Below, in pieces: positions 20,303 to 31,219 of a stretch of DNA of 64,000 bases. A model generated the notes under the pieces. That model was not told the DNA's origin, did not search any database, and saw only the letters and a program-made list of their open reading frames with translations. How positions within the stretch are numbered: the first letter of the stretch is position 1; each line of letters starts with the position of its first letter. Source of the DNA: Laguncularia racemosa (taxonomy: Eukaryota; Streptophyta; Magnoliopsida; Myrtales; Combretaceae); assembly GCA_037954665.1 (NCBI GenBank), contig JBBMOL010000279.1, positions 1 through 64,000 of the forward strand. Direction: 5' to 3'. A program made the translations under genes and the position numbers.

Positions 20303-21920
20303 TTTAATACTATTCGTTCACCCTTAAATAGGATTAATTTTATACTTAACCTAATAATTAGAGATGCATTACTTCCTTTTTGTGTTATTTCTACTCATCG
20401 AATGCCACCAATTTGGTGAGGACTACAGTTAATGTTTTCCTTTAAGCCTTTACGAAATTAAGAAACAAGAGAGGAGGTCATCATATAAAACAAAAGCTAT
20501 CACATGGATAATCGTAATGGGTTTTAGGAGGACCTACATGAGGGCCCATTAGACAAGCTTAGGTTTGGTGGAGTAGTGTTTATCATATTGTTCAACTTGT
20601 CAAAAGCAAGGCTAGAGTAGGGTTAATTTCTCTAATCTCATGACAAACTAGTCGATGTCATGCAGATGGCTTGTTTGCTTTGATTGACATGTATAACACT
20701 TATTTCTTGCCACTTACTGAGTACATGATTTTTGCTCACACATTTGTAGGTTTTGTGCTATAGGTATAATCAACATATCAATAGAAAAAATGCCACCTAC
20801 TAATGTGATGTATAAATGGGATCAAGTGAGGCCATATACAAATAAGTTAACTTATTTGCAGAGGTTTAGTTCATTATTTCTCAAGTGATTGTTGTTTTAC
20901 AAATGCAAGCCTTATATCCACTAACAAATCGTAAAGATTTGTCATTTTAATAACCCTTATAATTAGTTACCAAGCGTGGTGAGACTGTTTAGCAATTTTC
21001 AGGGTGTGTCAATAACACTGTTAAATAAGAATTTATAGACTAGAAACTCTAAAACTAGTAAGGAAACTAAATAAAAATAGAATAGGAAACTAAATTAATA
21101 AAAATAGATTTGCACCAAATGGTAATGTGGTTGCTTTAGGACAAAGTGGACTCAAATAAGTCTTTATGAACCTATTACAAGCTCCATAAATCTTCATAAG
21201 CAAAAAGTTTGAAGTTTTAAAATTGAGCTTTCTAAACCAAGTCTTTCTCTTAATACACTTGCGTCTGATAGCTTCTAATATATTCAAAACACAATTTCCA
21301 AATGTCTTATGATTCCTAGCTTTTAGTTCTAATGTCTTATTTTGAAGTTTCTTTTTCTTTTTCTTTTTTTTTTCCTTCTTTTGTAGCTTTGAGTGGTCAA
21401 GTTGTTCCATAACTTGATTTGTCCATGTCACCTTTAACCTTTCTTTTCCTTACCACATATCATGGTTTTTTCACACAAAATGTTACCTGCATCTTCTTTC
21501 TTTTATCATTTTTTATTTAGTTGTTTATTAATTCAAACCATTTATTACTTTGGGTATGGTACAAACTTACTATTACTGTTAAGATATATTGTTTTCTTCA
21601 GTTGATCAATTCAAAATGGCAACAATATCAAAGTAGGGATAAGAACATCAAAATTCATATTTCTATTAAAATTTAATTCTATCCGCATGAGTGAATCATT
21701 TATATACTCTCTATATCTATATGCTAAAATTTAATGCAACCTTATGTTTCAATTGAGTCTTAGAATCTATAGTACTCTCTATTTGTGTCATTGCACCAAG
21801 TAGGTTCCTAAATTAGTATTCCTCATATTGTTGTAGGGTCGTAAATATGAAAAATATTTTTTCATTGATACATGCCTTGTGCTATATATCAATCATGTAT
21901 TATATAATTTTGTCTTATAT
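20303..21920. repeat. H1: unidentified 1.6 kb repeat, first copy
   Basis: Aligned over its length with 22,384-24,000 at roughly 80-85 percent by eye. Shared landmarks include 'gggttttaggaggacctac', 'gtacatgatttttgctcaca' and 'cacaatttccaaatgtctt'. No convincing protein is encoded on either strand. The ends are not defined, and the type of element is unknown. Confidence 0.7.
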
Positions 21921-21922
21921 CG

Positions 21923-22383
21923 TTTTGTGTGAAATTCCATTGTGTTGAGGAGAAATTTACGGTTTATTTATATGTGTTGTTAGTTAGGAATTTCATTGGA
22001 TGTTGACTTAAGTTCTTAAATTATTTGAGAGATATCATCATTGTGGTTTTAATCTTCATTGATTTCATAAATCGGATCATCTTTAAATTTAGGGTTTACG
22101 CAATTATTCCAATTTTGAACCAGATTTGATCTTGTCATTTAGGAGTTGTTCAATTGGTTTATTTGCATATGCTTAGAATCCCCTTTTACTTAGTTTTAAG
22201 CACATCATCTTTTGGTATCAGAGCTAAACACAATTGGATATTCAATATTGTTTATGCCATTGTTTGAAGAATTGGTTTATAAACATTGAGGTTTAGCATA
22301 ATTGTTGGACTAGTTGATTGACATTGTCTAATTGTCTTTCAAGTTGGTTTTGCATATGCTTTTACTTGGTTTTAAGCACATCA
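21923..22383 (+). repeat. C': truncated copy of the C LTR
   Basis: Matches the last 430 bases of the C LTR. It includes the internal TTGGTATCAGAGC (22,212-22,224) preceded by an inner 'aagcacatca' end, and stops at an outer 'aagcacatca' at 22,383, exactly as C does. The left part of the LTR is missing. It lies between the two H copies. Confidence 0.7.
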
Positions 22384-24000
22384 TTAATACAATTCATTTG
22401 CCTCTAAATTAGATTAATGTTATACTTGGCTTATTAGCTAGACATGTATTACATCATTTTTACGCTACTTCTACTCACTAAGTGCCACCAATTGGGTAAG
22501 GACTATAGTTAATGTTTTTCTTTAAGTCTCTATGGAATTAAGAAACAAGAGGGGAGCTCGCTATATAAAGCAAAAATTATCACATTGATAGTCTTAATGG
22601 GTTTTAGGAGGACCTACATGAGGTCTATTATACAAGCTTAGGTTTGGTGGAGCTGTGTTTTGTATATTGGTTAACTCATCGAAACCTAGCCTAGAATGAA
22701 GTTAATTTCTCTAGTCTCATGGCAAAATGGTCAATGTCATACGGATGATTCTATTGGTTATTGCATTCACTCTACGGAGATTGTTTACCTCGATTGACAC
22801 GTATAATACTTATCCCTTGTCACTTACTAAGTACATGATTTTTGCTCACACCCTTGTAGATTTTGTGCTATAGGTGTAATCAGCATATCAACAAAAAAAA
22901 TGCCACCAACTAATGCAATATGTAAATAGGATCAAGTGAGGCCATATACAGATAAGTTAACTTACAAATGTAAGCTTTATATCCACTAACTAATGGTGAA
23001 ACTTTGCCATTTCAATAACCCTCATAATTAGCTAACGGTTGTGGTGAGACTGTTTAGCAATTTTCCAGGTGTGATAATAGTACTGTTTAATAAGAATTTA
23101 GACTAGAAACTCTAAAGCTAATAAGGAAACCAAATAAAATTGGAATAGCAAACTCAATTAATGAAAATAGACTTTCCTGATCTAAACTTTCTATGAAGAC
23201 ATAAGAATTTGATCGTAATCCTTGCACCAAATGGTAATGCGATCTACTTCAAGGAAAAGTAAACTCAAATAAGTCTTTATGGACATATTATGAGCTCCAT
23301 AAATATTCATAAGCAAAACGTTGGGAAGCTTTAAGGTTGAGCTTCCAAAACTATGTTTTTCTCTTGGTACACTTGCTTTCAATTGCTTCTAACATATTGG
23401 AAACACAATTTCCAAATGTCTTATGATTCCTAGCTTCTAGTTCTAATGTCCTATTTCAAAGTCTGCTTTTTATTTTATTTTTCTTCATTCTTTTGTAGCT
23501 TTCAATGGTTAAGTTTCTCTACAAGTTGCTAACTTGATTTATCCATGTCACCTTTAACCTTTCTTTCAGTTAGCACATATCAGGGTTTTTTTTTTCACAC
23601 AAAATGTTATGTGCATCTTCTTTCTTTTATCTTTTTCTATTTAGTTGTTTATTAATTCAAACCACTCATTACTTTCAATATGGTACAAAGTTACTATTAC
23701 TATTGTTAAGATATATTGTTTTCTTCAATTGATCAATTCAAAATATCAAAGTAGGGATAAGCACATCAAAATTCATGTTTGTGTTAAAATTTAATTCTAT
23801 CCACATGAAGTGAATCATTTATATAGTCTCTGTATCTATATGCTAAAATTTAATGAAGTCTTATGTTTCAATTGAGTCTCCGATTTAGAGTATTCTCTAT
23901 TTGTGTCATTGCACCAATTGAGTTCCTAAATTAGTATTTCTCATGTTGTTGTAGGGCCATAAATATAAGAAAAGATTTTTCTAATTGATATACGCTATGT
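22384..24000. repeat. H2: unidentified 1.6 kb repeat, second copy
   Basis: See H1. The last shared text, 'tcaatcatgtattatataat', is displaced to 24,349 in this copy by about 350 bases of AT-rich DNA (24,000-24,345). Confidence 0.7.
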
Positions 24001-24521
24001 ATTATATACATATGGTATATAAATACCAATTAGATTTTAATATATATAATTTTTGCAAAACACGAATGATAATCGTTTTGAAACCTATTCATTTTACTAT
24101 TATATGTGTTAAAATCCAATTGAAATTTATATGTCACGTACATAACATACGACATAAATCAACCAATGAAACTTTTTTTTTATAAACACATAAGATTTGA
24201 TGAGGAGGGAAGAAAAAAAAAAAGAAATATAGATACTCAACGAATGCTATAGGTAATTTTTTTATTTTTGAACAACATAAATACTTTGATGTTTTTGAAA
24301 TATAAAACAATATGCTAAGAATTGAATAGATTCAAGTCCCCTTTTCTTATCAATCATGTATTATATAATTTGGGGAAAAAGATGATGAAAAAATGCAATT
24401 ATAAAAAAAAAAAAATACTATTACTCTTTAGTAATCCATCTATACTCCCTATGATTATGTTCTCCCTTCAAAAATCATATCCCATATCAATAGTTAGTTT
24501 TAGCTTAAAAATACAAATATA
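24001..24521. other. AT-rich non-coding stretch
   Basis: TA-rich sequence with short A and T runs. If the exon at 24,522-24,635 is real, this would be its intron on the minus strand; I see no downstream coding exon. Confidence 0.4.
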
Positions 24522-24635
24522 CTCATCGTTGCTCTTCTTTTGAGCAGTTTCAACCAAGTTCCGTGCAATTGCCTCCGAAGAAAGAAAAAGAGCAAGGGTC
24601 ACTAGAACCAACAAAATAAGAAATGTGGAATTCAT
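24522..24635 (-). CDS. possible first exon of a small secreted (glycine-rich-type) protein
   Basis: Thirty-eight codons from the ATG at 24,635 (M-N-S-T-F). A hydrophobic signal peptide core of about 16 residues (L-I-L-L-V-L-V-T-L-A-L-F-L) is followed by S-S-E-A-I-A-R, a likely cleavage region, then N-L-V-E-T-A-Q-K-K-S. This resembles the first exon of plant glycine-rich secreted proteins of the GRP/CORA kind (S-S-E-x-A-A-R-x-L-x-E-T). A possible splice donor GTATAT follows at 24,521. The open frame also extends upstream to an ATG at 24,695, but the signal peptide favours the inner start. No glycine-rich exon is seen to the left, and the chromovirus D lies about 230 bases upstream. Probably a gene fragment. 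Confidence 0.4.
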
Positions 24636-24868
24636 TTTTCTTAACACTAGTAGTTTATGTGCTGTGAGGAAGGATGGTGTAAAAGATGGTTCCATGGTGG
24701 CCTATTCGATTCATAAACTGGTTCTCGGGTTATAAACTGTTCGTGAATGATTACAATAGTTTAGTTCAATAATTTAGTTGACTTAAAGTCCCATCAGTTC
24801 CTTTTCAGCAAATTTGTCCAAAATACTAAAACCGAAGACACTTAACATTTGGGACACTGGTCCACGCA

Positions 24869-25494
24869 TGATGCGGACATCATGGAGAGCACAGCAGCCT
24901 ACACGGCCTAAGGGCACGATCGTGTATAATTTTACCCGGACCGTGTATCACTTACACGGGCACAGGCATGCCCAGCGACAAGACCGTGTGCTCCAGTAAA
25001 ATTCTCACAGAATCATACACGGCCGTGTATGAAACCGTGTACGGGGCTCGTCATATACTCAGAAGCCTACACGGCCTAAAGGAACGGCCGTGTATTCGAC
25101 CGTGTACTATGCTTGTCGCATGCCTAGAGACATACACGGCCTAGAGGCATGGCCGTGTATGAGACCGTGTACTATGCGCGTCGCATGCCCAGAGACATAC
25201 ACGGCTTAGAGGCACGGCCGTGTATTCAACCGTGTACTATGCGTGTGTTTTATTATTTCCTTCCACGTGTACGTTTAGATTTTCCCCTTTTAGATATTTT
25301 ACGGGGACATATAAATACTCTTTTGTCAGATAGATTAGGGTTACGTTTTGAATTACACTTTGAATACATTCGAGAGAGAATTTTCTCCAATTTCCGGGTT
25401 GTGCGCAACCAGATTTGCATCAAAGAGTATTTCTTTGTTGCGTGAAACCAATCCAATTTCGGATTCGTTTCGTTACGCTTTCCGTGCTGCGTCA
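24869..25494 (+). repeat. D 5' LTR
   Basis: Starts TGATGCGGACATC and ends GCGTCA. The U3 carries four to five tandem units of about 64 bp rich in ACACGGCC/GGCCGTGT (24,890-25,250); TATA tataaata is at 25,310-25,317, and a CACGTG box is near 25,264. Confidence 0.9.
24890..25250. repeat. U3 tandem array of inverted repeats in D LTR
   Basis: Units of about 64 bp: ACACGGCC, nine-base loop, GGCCGTGTAT, then CCGTGTACTATGC and CGCATGCC. A perfect 16 bp palindrome ATACACGGCCGTGTAT lies at 25,015-25,030, where the loop has been lost. The right LTR (30,111-30,480) has the same array with the loop intact. Confidence 0.85.
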
Positions 25495-25495
25495 G

Positions 25496-25508
25496 TTGGT
25501 ATCAGAGC
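25496..25508 (+). other. D primer binding site (tRNA initiator-Met type)
   Basis: TTGGTATCAGAGC, one base after the CA end of the LTR. Confidence 0.9.
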
Positions 25509-25527
25509 GAGGAAATTTCCTGCGGAG

Positions 25528-26489
25528 ATGTCGACTAACGGTGGTGTTGATGGCGGTCGTGTTCTCGACCTTGATCGAGATGCGGAAGTCCAAGGAGTCA
25601 ATCAGTGGGCTCCGAGGGCAGTGGTTGAAGCCATGGAGCAGAGACTTGGGCGTGTAGAGCAACGCCTGGAGGATCTGGTGGCGCGGTTCGACGCCATGGT
25701 GATGGACCACAATGGTCACAGGGGTGTTGTAGGGAATCGACCGGGGGTAGCAGCTACTCGCGGCGACCTTATCAACGACTTTATTGCCAGAAACCAATGG
25801 AACCGGAGAATTGACGGAAGCTCTTCTGAGGAGGAGGATGGAATTTTGCGGAGGAGAGAACAACCACCGCGAAGGGGTGGTGTTGTTGGCAGTGGAATAT
25901 TTCGTGGAATTGATGATCGGAATGAACCAGCATATGGGGGTGGATATCGACGCAATCAACAAAGATTCGACCATGCTGAAGGCGGAGACTTCCGTCTTAA
26001 GGTAGATATCCCTTCCTTTAATGGTAATTTGAATATAGAAGAGTTCTTAGATTGGCTGGCAGAGGTAGATAGGTTCTTTGACTATATGGAAGTTCCCGAG
26101 GATAGGAGGGTGAGAATGGTTGCTTGTAGATTGAAAGGAGGAGCGTCTGCATGGTGGGATAGATTGCAGCACCGTAGGCAAAGGGAAGGGCGGCAACCGA
26201 TTAGATCATGGTACCGTATGAGAAATTGCTGCAACGGCATTTCTTGCCACCTGATTATGAACAAATCCTCTTCCAACAGTATCAGCGATGCCGACAAGGG
26301 CAGAGGACGGTGCATGAATACACCGCGGAGTTTATGAGACTAGCGGAGAGGAATGATTTAAGAGAGACTGAGGGTCAACAGGTGGCACGGTTTGTAGACG
26401 GGTTGAAGCCTCAGATAAGAGATAAGATAGGGGTGACGGTGTTCCGAACCGTGAATGAAGCAAAGAATTTGGCTCTCCGAGCAAAATGA
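25528..26489 (+). pseudogene. D gag
   Basis: Start chosen at the ATG at 25,528, 20 bases after the primer site; the frame is open upstream only because the LTR is. After a disordered, G/R-rich N-terminus with a coiled segment (V-E-A-M-E-Q-R-L-G-R-V-E-Q-R-L) comes the capsid domain: I-P-S-F-N-G-N-L, E-E-F-L-D-W-L, A-C-R-L-K-G-G-A-S-A-W-W. A frameshift near 26,205 moves it to the next frame (F-Q-Q-Y-Q-R-C-R-Q-G, E-Y-T-A-E-F-M-R-L), which ends at a stop at 26,487-26,489. Gag would form the particle. Confidence 0.85.
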
Positions 26490-27355
26490 TGATACGAGAA
26501 CAGAGCGTAAGGTTTGGAGGTAGTAAAAGGACTTACACTTATGAAAGTCCTGGTAACAGTAGCAAAGGAACTGGTGAGAGACCTCGAGGAGTAGTTGAGA
26601 AGCCAGTGGGAAGTATAGACAGGAGGGAAGACAAGGTGGAAGGAAAGAGACCGATGGAGAATAGAGACACCCTAAGGCAAAACAATCCATATGCCAAGCC
26701 GATACTGGGAAAATGTTATAGATGTAATCAGCCGGGGCATCGATCAAATGAGTGCTCAAATAGACGCACCATAAACATTGTCGAGAGGGAAGAGGAGGAA
26801 GAAGTGTGTTGTGAACCAGACGGTCATGACGAGTACTATGAGGAGGTTGACGATGGGGTAGAACCTAATTACGTAATTAGGAGGATGATGTTGGCACCGA
26901 AACAAGAGGATAGCTCACAACGACACCAATTGTTTCGCACTAAGTGTACGATTGGTGGGAGAGTGTTTGACGTGATTATCGATAGTGGGAGTTGTGAAAA
27001 CATCATTGGGAAGGAAGTCGTGAAGAAGCTCCAATTACCTACAGAGAAGCATCCTAGTCCGTACACCATCGGATGGATTAAAGCGGCGGAATGGATAGAG
27101 GTAAAGGAGAGATGTAGAGTTCCTTTCTCGATCGGTAAATATCGAGATGAAGTGTACTGCGACATCGTCGATATGGACGCTTGTCATTTGCTCTTCGAGC
27201 GTCCTTGGCAATTTGATGTAGATGCCCAACATGCAGGGAAGGAGAACAAGTATAGGTTGGAGAAGGAGGGGGTGAAGTATACCCTACTGCCATTAATAGA
27301 TAAGCAACCCAAGATCCGGAAGGCGAAAGGGAAGTCCTTTCTTACGATCACCTAA
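26490..27355 (+). CDS. D nucleocapsid knuckle and protease
   Basis: This frame continues the polyprotein after the stop and is open for 289 codons from 26,486. It carries the CCHC knuckle C-Y-R-C-x4-H-x4-C (26,714-26,755), which binds RNA, an acidic spacer, and the aspartic protease with active site I-D-S-G-S-C (about 26,980). The flap and C-terminal part follow, with H-L-L-F-E-R-P-W, where the family usually has G-R-P-W. The stop at 27,353-27,355 interrupts the polyprotein before RT. Whether the change G to E harms the enzyme is uncertain. Confidence 0.85.
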
Positions 27356-27367
27356 TCAGAAAGAGAG

Positions 27368-28432
27368 ATGACCGAAGACATCAAGGAATCCCGTTTGATA
27401 CATGCCCTAGTAGTGAAAAATGCGGGAGAGGACATGAGTAACGCCGAGATTTCGGAAGAAGTGAAGGAATTATTAGATGAATTCAAAGAAGTCGTTCCGG
27501 AAGACTTAGCAGAGGGATTACCTCCCTTGCGGGACATCCAACATCACATTGACCTGGTACCAGGAGCTAGTCTTCCTAACCTCCCTCACTACCGGATGAG
27601 CTCCAAGGAAACGAAGATCTTACAGGAGAAGGTCCAGGACTTGCTTGATAAGGGATTCATTAGAGATAGCTTGAGTCCTTGTGCCGTACCTGCACTATTA
27701 ACGCCTAAGAAAGATGGGAGTTGGAGGATGTGCATGGATAGCCGAGCGATCAACAAAATCACAATTGGGTACAAATTCCCAATACCTCGCATTGAGGACA
27801 TGTTGGATCGGCTGAGTGGGGCAGTGGTGTTCTCCAAGATAGACCTTCGAAGCGGGTACCATCAAATTCGGGTCAGACCTGGGGATGAGTGGAAAACCAC
27901 CTTCAAGACAAAAGAGGGGCTATACGAATGGATGGTCATGCCATTCGGACTCAGCAATGCACCGAGTACCTTCATGCACGTGATGAACCAGGTACTTAAA
28001 CCCTTCATAGGCCGATTTGTTGTTGTATGTTTTGATGACATATTAATATATAGCAAGACTCGGGAGGAGCATCTAGTGCACTTGAAAGATGTTTTGAGGG
28101 TGCTGCAAGAGAACAAACTCTATGCCAATATCAAAAAGTTTGTGTTTCTGTCATCAAGGCTATTATTTTTGGGATTCATAGTGAGTGGGGAAGGAATCAT
28201 GGTGGATGAGGATAAGGAACGAGCCATTAGAGATTGGCCTACACCCAAGACAATCACAGAGCTAAGGAGTTTCCTAGGGTTAGCAGGGTTCTACAGACGT
28301 TTTATACAACACTTTAGCACGGTGGCGGCTCCATTAATCGAATGTTTAAAGAAAGGGCAGTTTCATTGGACGAGGAAGCTCAGGCGGGATTCACCGTGCT
28401 CAAAGAGCGACTATGTAGCGCACCAGTGTTGA
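27368..28432 (+). CDS. D reverse transcriptase (and tether)
   Basis: A 354-codon frame. RT copies element RNA to DNA inside the particle. Visible blocks: P-H-Y-R-M-S before the fingers, V-P-A-L-L-T-P-K-K-D-G-S-W-R-M-C-M-D, F-S-K-I-D-L-R-S-G-Y-H-Q-I, M-P-F-G-L-S-N-A-P-S-T-F, and the catalytic F-D-D in V-V-C-F-D-D-I-L-I-Y-S. The thumb region F-L-G-F-I-V and Y-R-R-F-I follow. A frameshift near 28,370 diverts the end; the RNase H part continues in another frame. Confidence 0.9.
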   Translation: MTEDIKESRLIHALVVKNAGEDMSNAEISEEVKELLDEFKEVVPEDLAEGLPPLRDIQHHIDLVPGASLPNLPHYRMSSKETKILQEKVQDLLDKGFIRDSLSPCAVPALLTPKKDGSWRMCMDSRAINKITIGYKFPIPRIEDMLDRLSGAVVFSKIDLRSGYHQIRVRPGDEWKTTFKTKEGLYEWMVMPFGLSNAPSTFMHVMNQVLKPFIGRFVVVCFDDILIYSKTREEHLVHLKDVLRVLQENKLYANIKKFVFLSSRLLFLGFIVSGEGIMVDEDKERAIRDWPTPKTITELRSFLGLAGFYRRFIQHFSTVAAPLIECLKKGQFHWTRKLRRDSPCSKSDYVAHQC

Positions 28433-28971
28433 CCTTGCCAGACTTCGATAAATTATTCTAAGTTGATTGTGATGCTAATGGTGTGGGTATTGGGGCGGTA
28501 CTCTCTCAAGAGAAGAGGCCTGTTGCATTTTATAGTGAGAAACTCTGTGAGTCCAGGCGGAAATGGTCCACATATGACAAGGAGTTCTACTCCGTGGTCA
28601 GAGCCTTGAGAATGTGGGAACATTATTTAGTGGGCAAGGAGTTCGTACTATACTCCAATTGCGTTGCCTTGAAACACCTGAGCAATCAGACCCGCATATG
28701 CAAAGACATGCACGCCCGATGGATACAATTCTTGCAGAAATTTCCGTTTCGGTTGATGCATAAATCCGGGGTTCAGAATAAGGTGGCTGACGCACTAAGC
28801 CGAAGGGCGGATTTGCTAGTGACTTTGAGAGCTGAAGTAGTGGGATTTGAACAGTTGAGGGAGCTGTATGAAACGGATGGGGATTTTGGAGATACCTGGA
28901 GAAAGTGCACTAATAAGGAACCCAATGACAATTATTATATCCTGGAGGGTTATTTAATGAGGGAGAACTAA
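28373..28971 (+). pseudogene. D RNase H
   Basis: After the shift near 28,370 the frame reads V-L-K-E-R-L, then a stop at about 28,459 next to the first catalytic aspartate region (V-D-C-D-A-N-G-V-G-I-G-A-V-L). The open 162-codon part from 28,483 has Y-D-K-E-F-Y with the catalytic E, then L-Y-S-N-C-V-A-L-K, where the family has S-D and here S-N, so one catalytic aspartate is lost. V-A-D-A-L-S-R-R ends the domain. RNase H would remove the RNA template. Confidence 0.85.
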
Positions 28972-30132
28972 CTTTATATTCCTGCATCCTCCTTGAGAGA
29001 GAAGGTGATCTGAGATCTCCATGGAGGGGGATTAGCTGGCCATTTGGGGCGGGACAAAACACTAGCAGCAGTGGCTGCAAGATACTATTGGCCTCAGTTG
29101 CGCAGGGATGTCAGTCGGATAGTGCAACGCTGCTACATCTGTCAAACGACAAAGGGCCACTCTTAGAATACGGGACTATATACTCCCTTACCCGTACTTG
29201 AGAATATTTGGGAAGACCTATCCATGGACTTCGTCTTAGGTTTGCCTCGTACCCAACGAGGCGCTGACACTGTTTTTGTAGTTGTGGACAGGTTTTCCAA
29301 GATGGCTCACTTCATCCCATGCAAGAAGACGGCAGATGCTCAGAACGTGGCCAGATTATTCTTTAAGGAGGTGGTCCGATTACATGGGGTTCCCAAATCC
29401 ATCACTTCTGATAGGGACACTCGATTCCTTGGCCACTTCTGGAGAATGCTTTGGTACATGTTCAACTCGTCCCTCAACTTCAGCAGCACAACCCACCCAC
29501 AAACCGATGGACAAACCGAGGTGACGAACAGGACCCTTGGCAACCTGATAAGAAGTATCTGTGGAGAGAAGCCAAAGCAATGGGACCTGGCATTGTCTCA
29601 AGCGGAGTTCGCCTACAACAACTCGATCCACAGAACTACCGGTAAATCACCTTTCTCAATGGTTTATACTAAGGCACCTTCTCACGCTCTGGACTTAGTT
29701 TCCCTACCCAAAGGCGTGGAAACTAACATAGCAGCAAAGCACCTGGCGTCGGAGATCAAAGAACAAATTGAGAAAGTGAATGACCGCTACAAGAAGACAG
29801 CTGATAGGCATAAGAAGAAGAAGTTGTTTGAGGTGGGAGACCCCGTGATGGTGTTCTTAAGGAAAGAGCGTTTCCCCGTGGGAACATATAGCAAGTGGCA
29901 GCTGAAGAAGTATGGGCCCTACAAAATAGTGGCCAAAATCAATGACAACGCCTATGTGGTTGGCCTTCCGGAAAGCATGAGAATCTTCCGGACCTTCAAC
30001 GTGGCGGATTTATCACCATTTTACACGGATGACGCACCCCTTTATCCAGAAGAGAACTCGGGGTCGAGTTCTACCTTGGTGGGAGAGAATGATGCGGACA
30101 TCATGGAGAGCACAGCAGCCTACACGGCCTAA
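28972..30132 (+). pseudogene. D integrase
   Basis: Stops at 28,969, about 29,010 and 29,165 break the N-terminal part. The HHCC finger is visible (G-H-L-G-R-D-K-T, C-Y-I-C-Q-T). From 29,224 a 302-codon frame carries the core: first D in M-D-F-V-L-G-L-P, second in S-D-R-D-T-R-F, catalytic E in T-D-G-Q-T-E-V-T-N-R. The C-terminal region has F-E-V-G-D-P-V-M-V and K-Y-G-P-Y-K-I (GPY). The frame ends in the 3' LTR at 30,132. No chromodomain is evident. Integrase inserts the DNA copy. Confidence 0.9.
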
Positions 30133-30728
30133 GGGCACGATCGTGTATAATTTTACCCAGACCGTGTATCACTTACACGGGCACAGGCACGCCCAGCGAC
30201 ACGACCGTGTGCTCCAGTAAAATTCTCACAAAATCATACACGGCCTGAAAGCACGGCCGTGTATGAAACCGTGTACGGGGCTCGTCATATACTCAGAAGC
30301 CTACACGGCCTAAAGGAACGGCCATGTATTCGACCGTGTACTATGCCTGTCGCATGCCCAGAGACATACACGGCCTAGAGGCATGGCCGTGTATGAGATC
30401 GTGTACTATGCACGTCGCATGCCCAGAGACATACACGGCTTAGAGGCACGGCTGTGTATTCAACCGTGTACTATGCGTGTGTTTTATTATTTCCTTCTAC
30501 GTGTACGTTTAGATTTTTCCCTTTTAGATATTTTACGGGGACATATAAATACTCTTTTATCAGATAGATTAGGGTTACGTTTTGAATTACACTTTGAATA
30601 CATTCGAGAGAGAATTTTCTCCAATTTCCGGGTTGTGCGCAACCAGATTTGCATCAAAGAGTATTTCTTTGTTGCGTGAAACCAATCCAATTTCGGATTC
30701 GTTTCGTTATGCTTTCCGCGCTGCATCA
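30090..30728 (+). repeat. D 3' LTR
   Basis: Matches the 5' LTR throughout, but has 13 extra bases (ctgaaagcacggc, near 30,243-30,255) in the first U3 hairpin. The pol stop lies 43 bases inside. A clear polypurine tract is not obvious before it. Confidence 0.9.
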
Positions 30729-31219
30729 ACGCATAAAACCAAAAGTGAAAAAAAGAAAAAATCTTTGAAAGAATGACCACAAAATATCTAACGAATTATA
30801 AATTATGATATTTGCATTTTGATTTGAAAAAATCTAAATATTCTAATGGAACAACATATTGCTAATGCAGAACAGATTGTGGGCCAATTACTGAATAAAT
30901 TAGACAAACCCAAAAGCATAAACAAAAAATAAACGCCCAGAATAGTTGAAAGCTGTCACTTGTTTGCTACTAAAGACACGGTGATTAATAACATCATGTC
31001 ATGCCTTTTAAATTGGATTAGAGAAGCCTTTGGCATTACTGGTTAAACCAACACCAGTGGGGGCATAGTATGCATACACACACCTAGTTTTTCCAAAAAT
31101 TGTCTGTTTCACCACAAATATCTATTTTTTCATTTCCGCACACTACAATGTAAAATTTTGCTTTAACGTTGTTCGGTTTCCGAGATGTGCTGGTATTTTT
31201 TTACACACTTCATCCCCTT

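Larger units (their letters stand above)
24869..30728 (+). mobile_element. D: chromovirus, full-length but broken
   Basis: LTRs of 626 and 639 bp with about 16 substitutions by eye, TG and CA ends, and a perfect target duplication acgca (24,864-24,868 and 30,729-30,733). An iMet primer site is followed by gag, CCHC knuckle, protease, RT, RNase H and integrase in Ty3/gypsy order on the plus strand. The pol frame ends inside the 3' LTR, as in CRM-type chromoviruses, but I see no clear chromodomain. At least two frameshifts and five stops make it defective. Confidence 0.9.

Noticed and set aside
21090..21431. 113-codon frame in repeat H1, with a similar piece at 23,191-23,382
   Set aside because: The frame is not maintained between copies, and it begins with a poly-lysine run from an A/T tract; no family recognised.
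24890..25250. CRISPR-like regular repeats in the D LTR
   Set aside because: The genome is a plant, the 'spacers' are themselves repeated, and the array lies in an LTR U3.
30000..30132. A chromodomain at the end of D integrase
   Set aside because: The tail after the GPY region is short and acidic, without the aromatic cage pattern.
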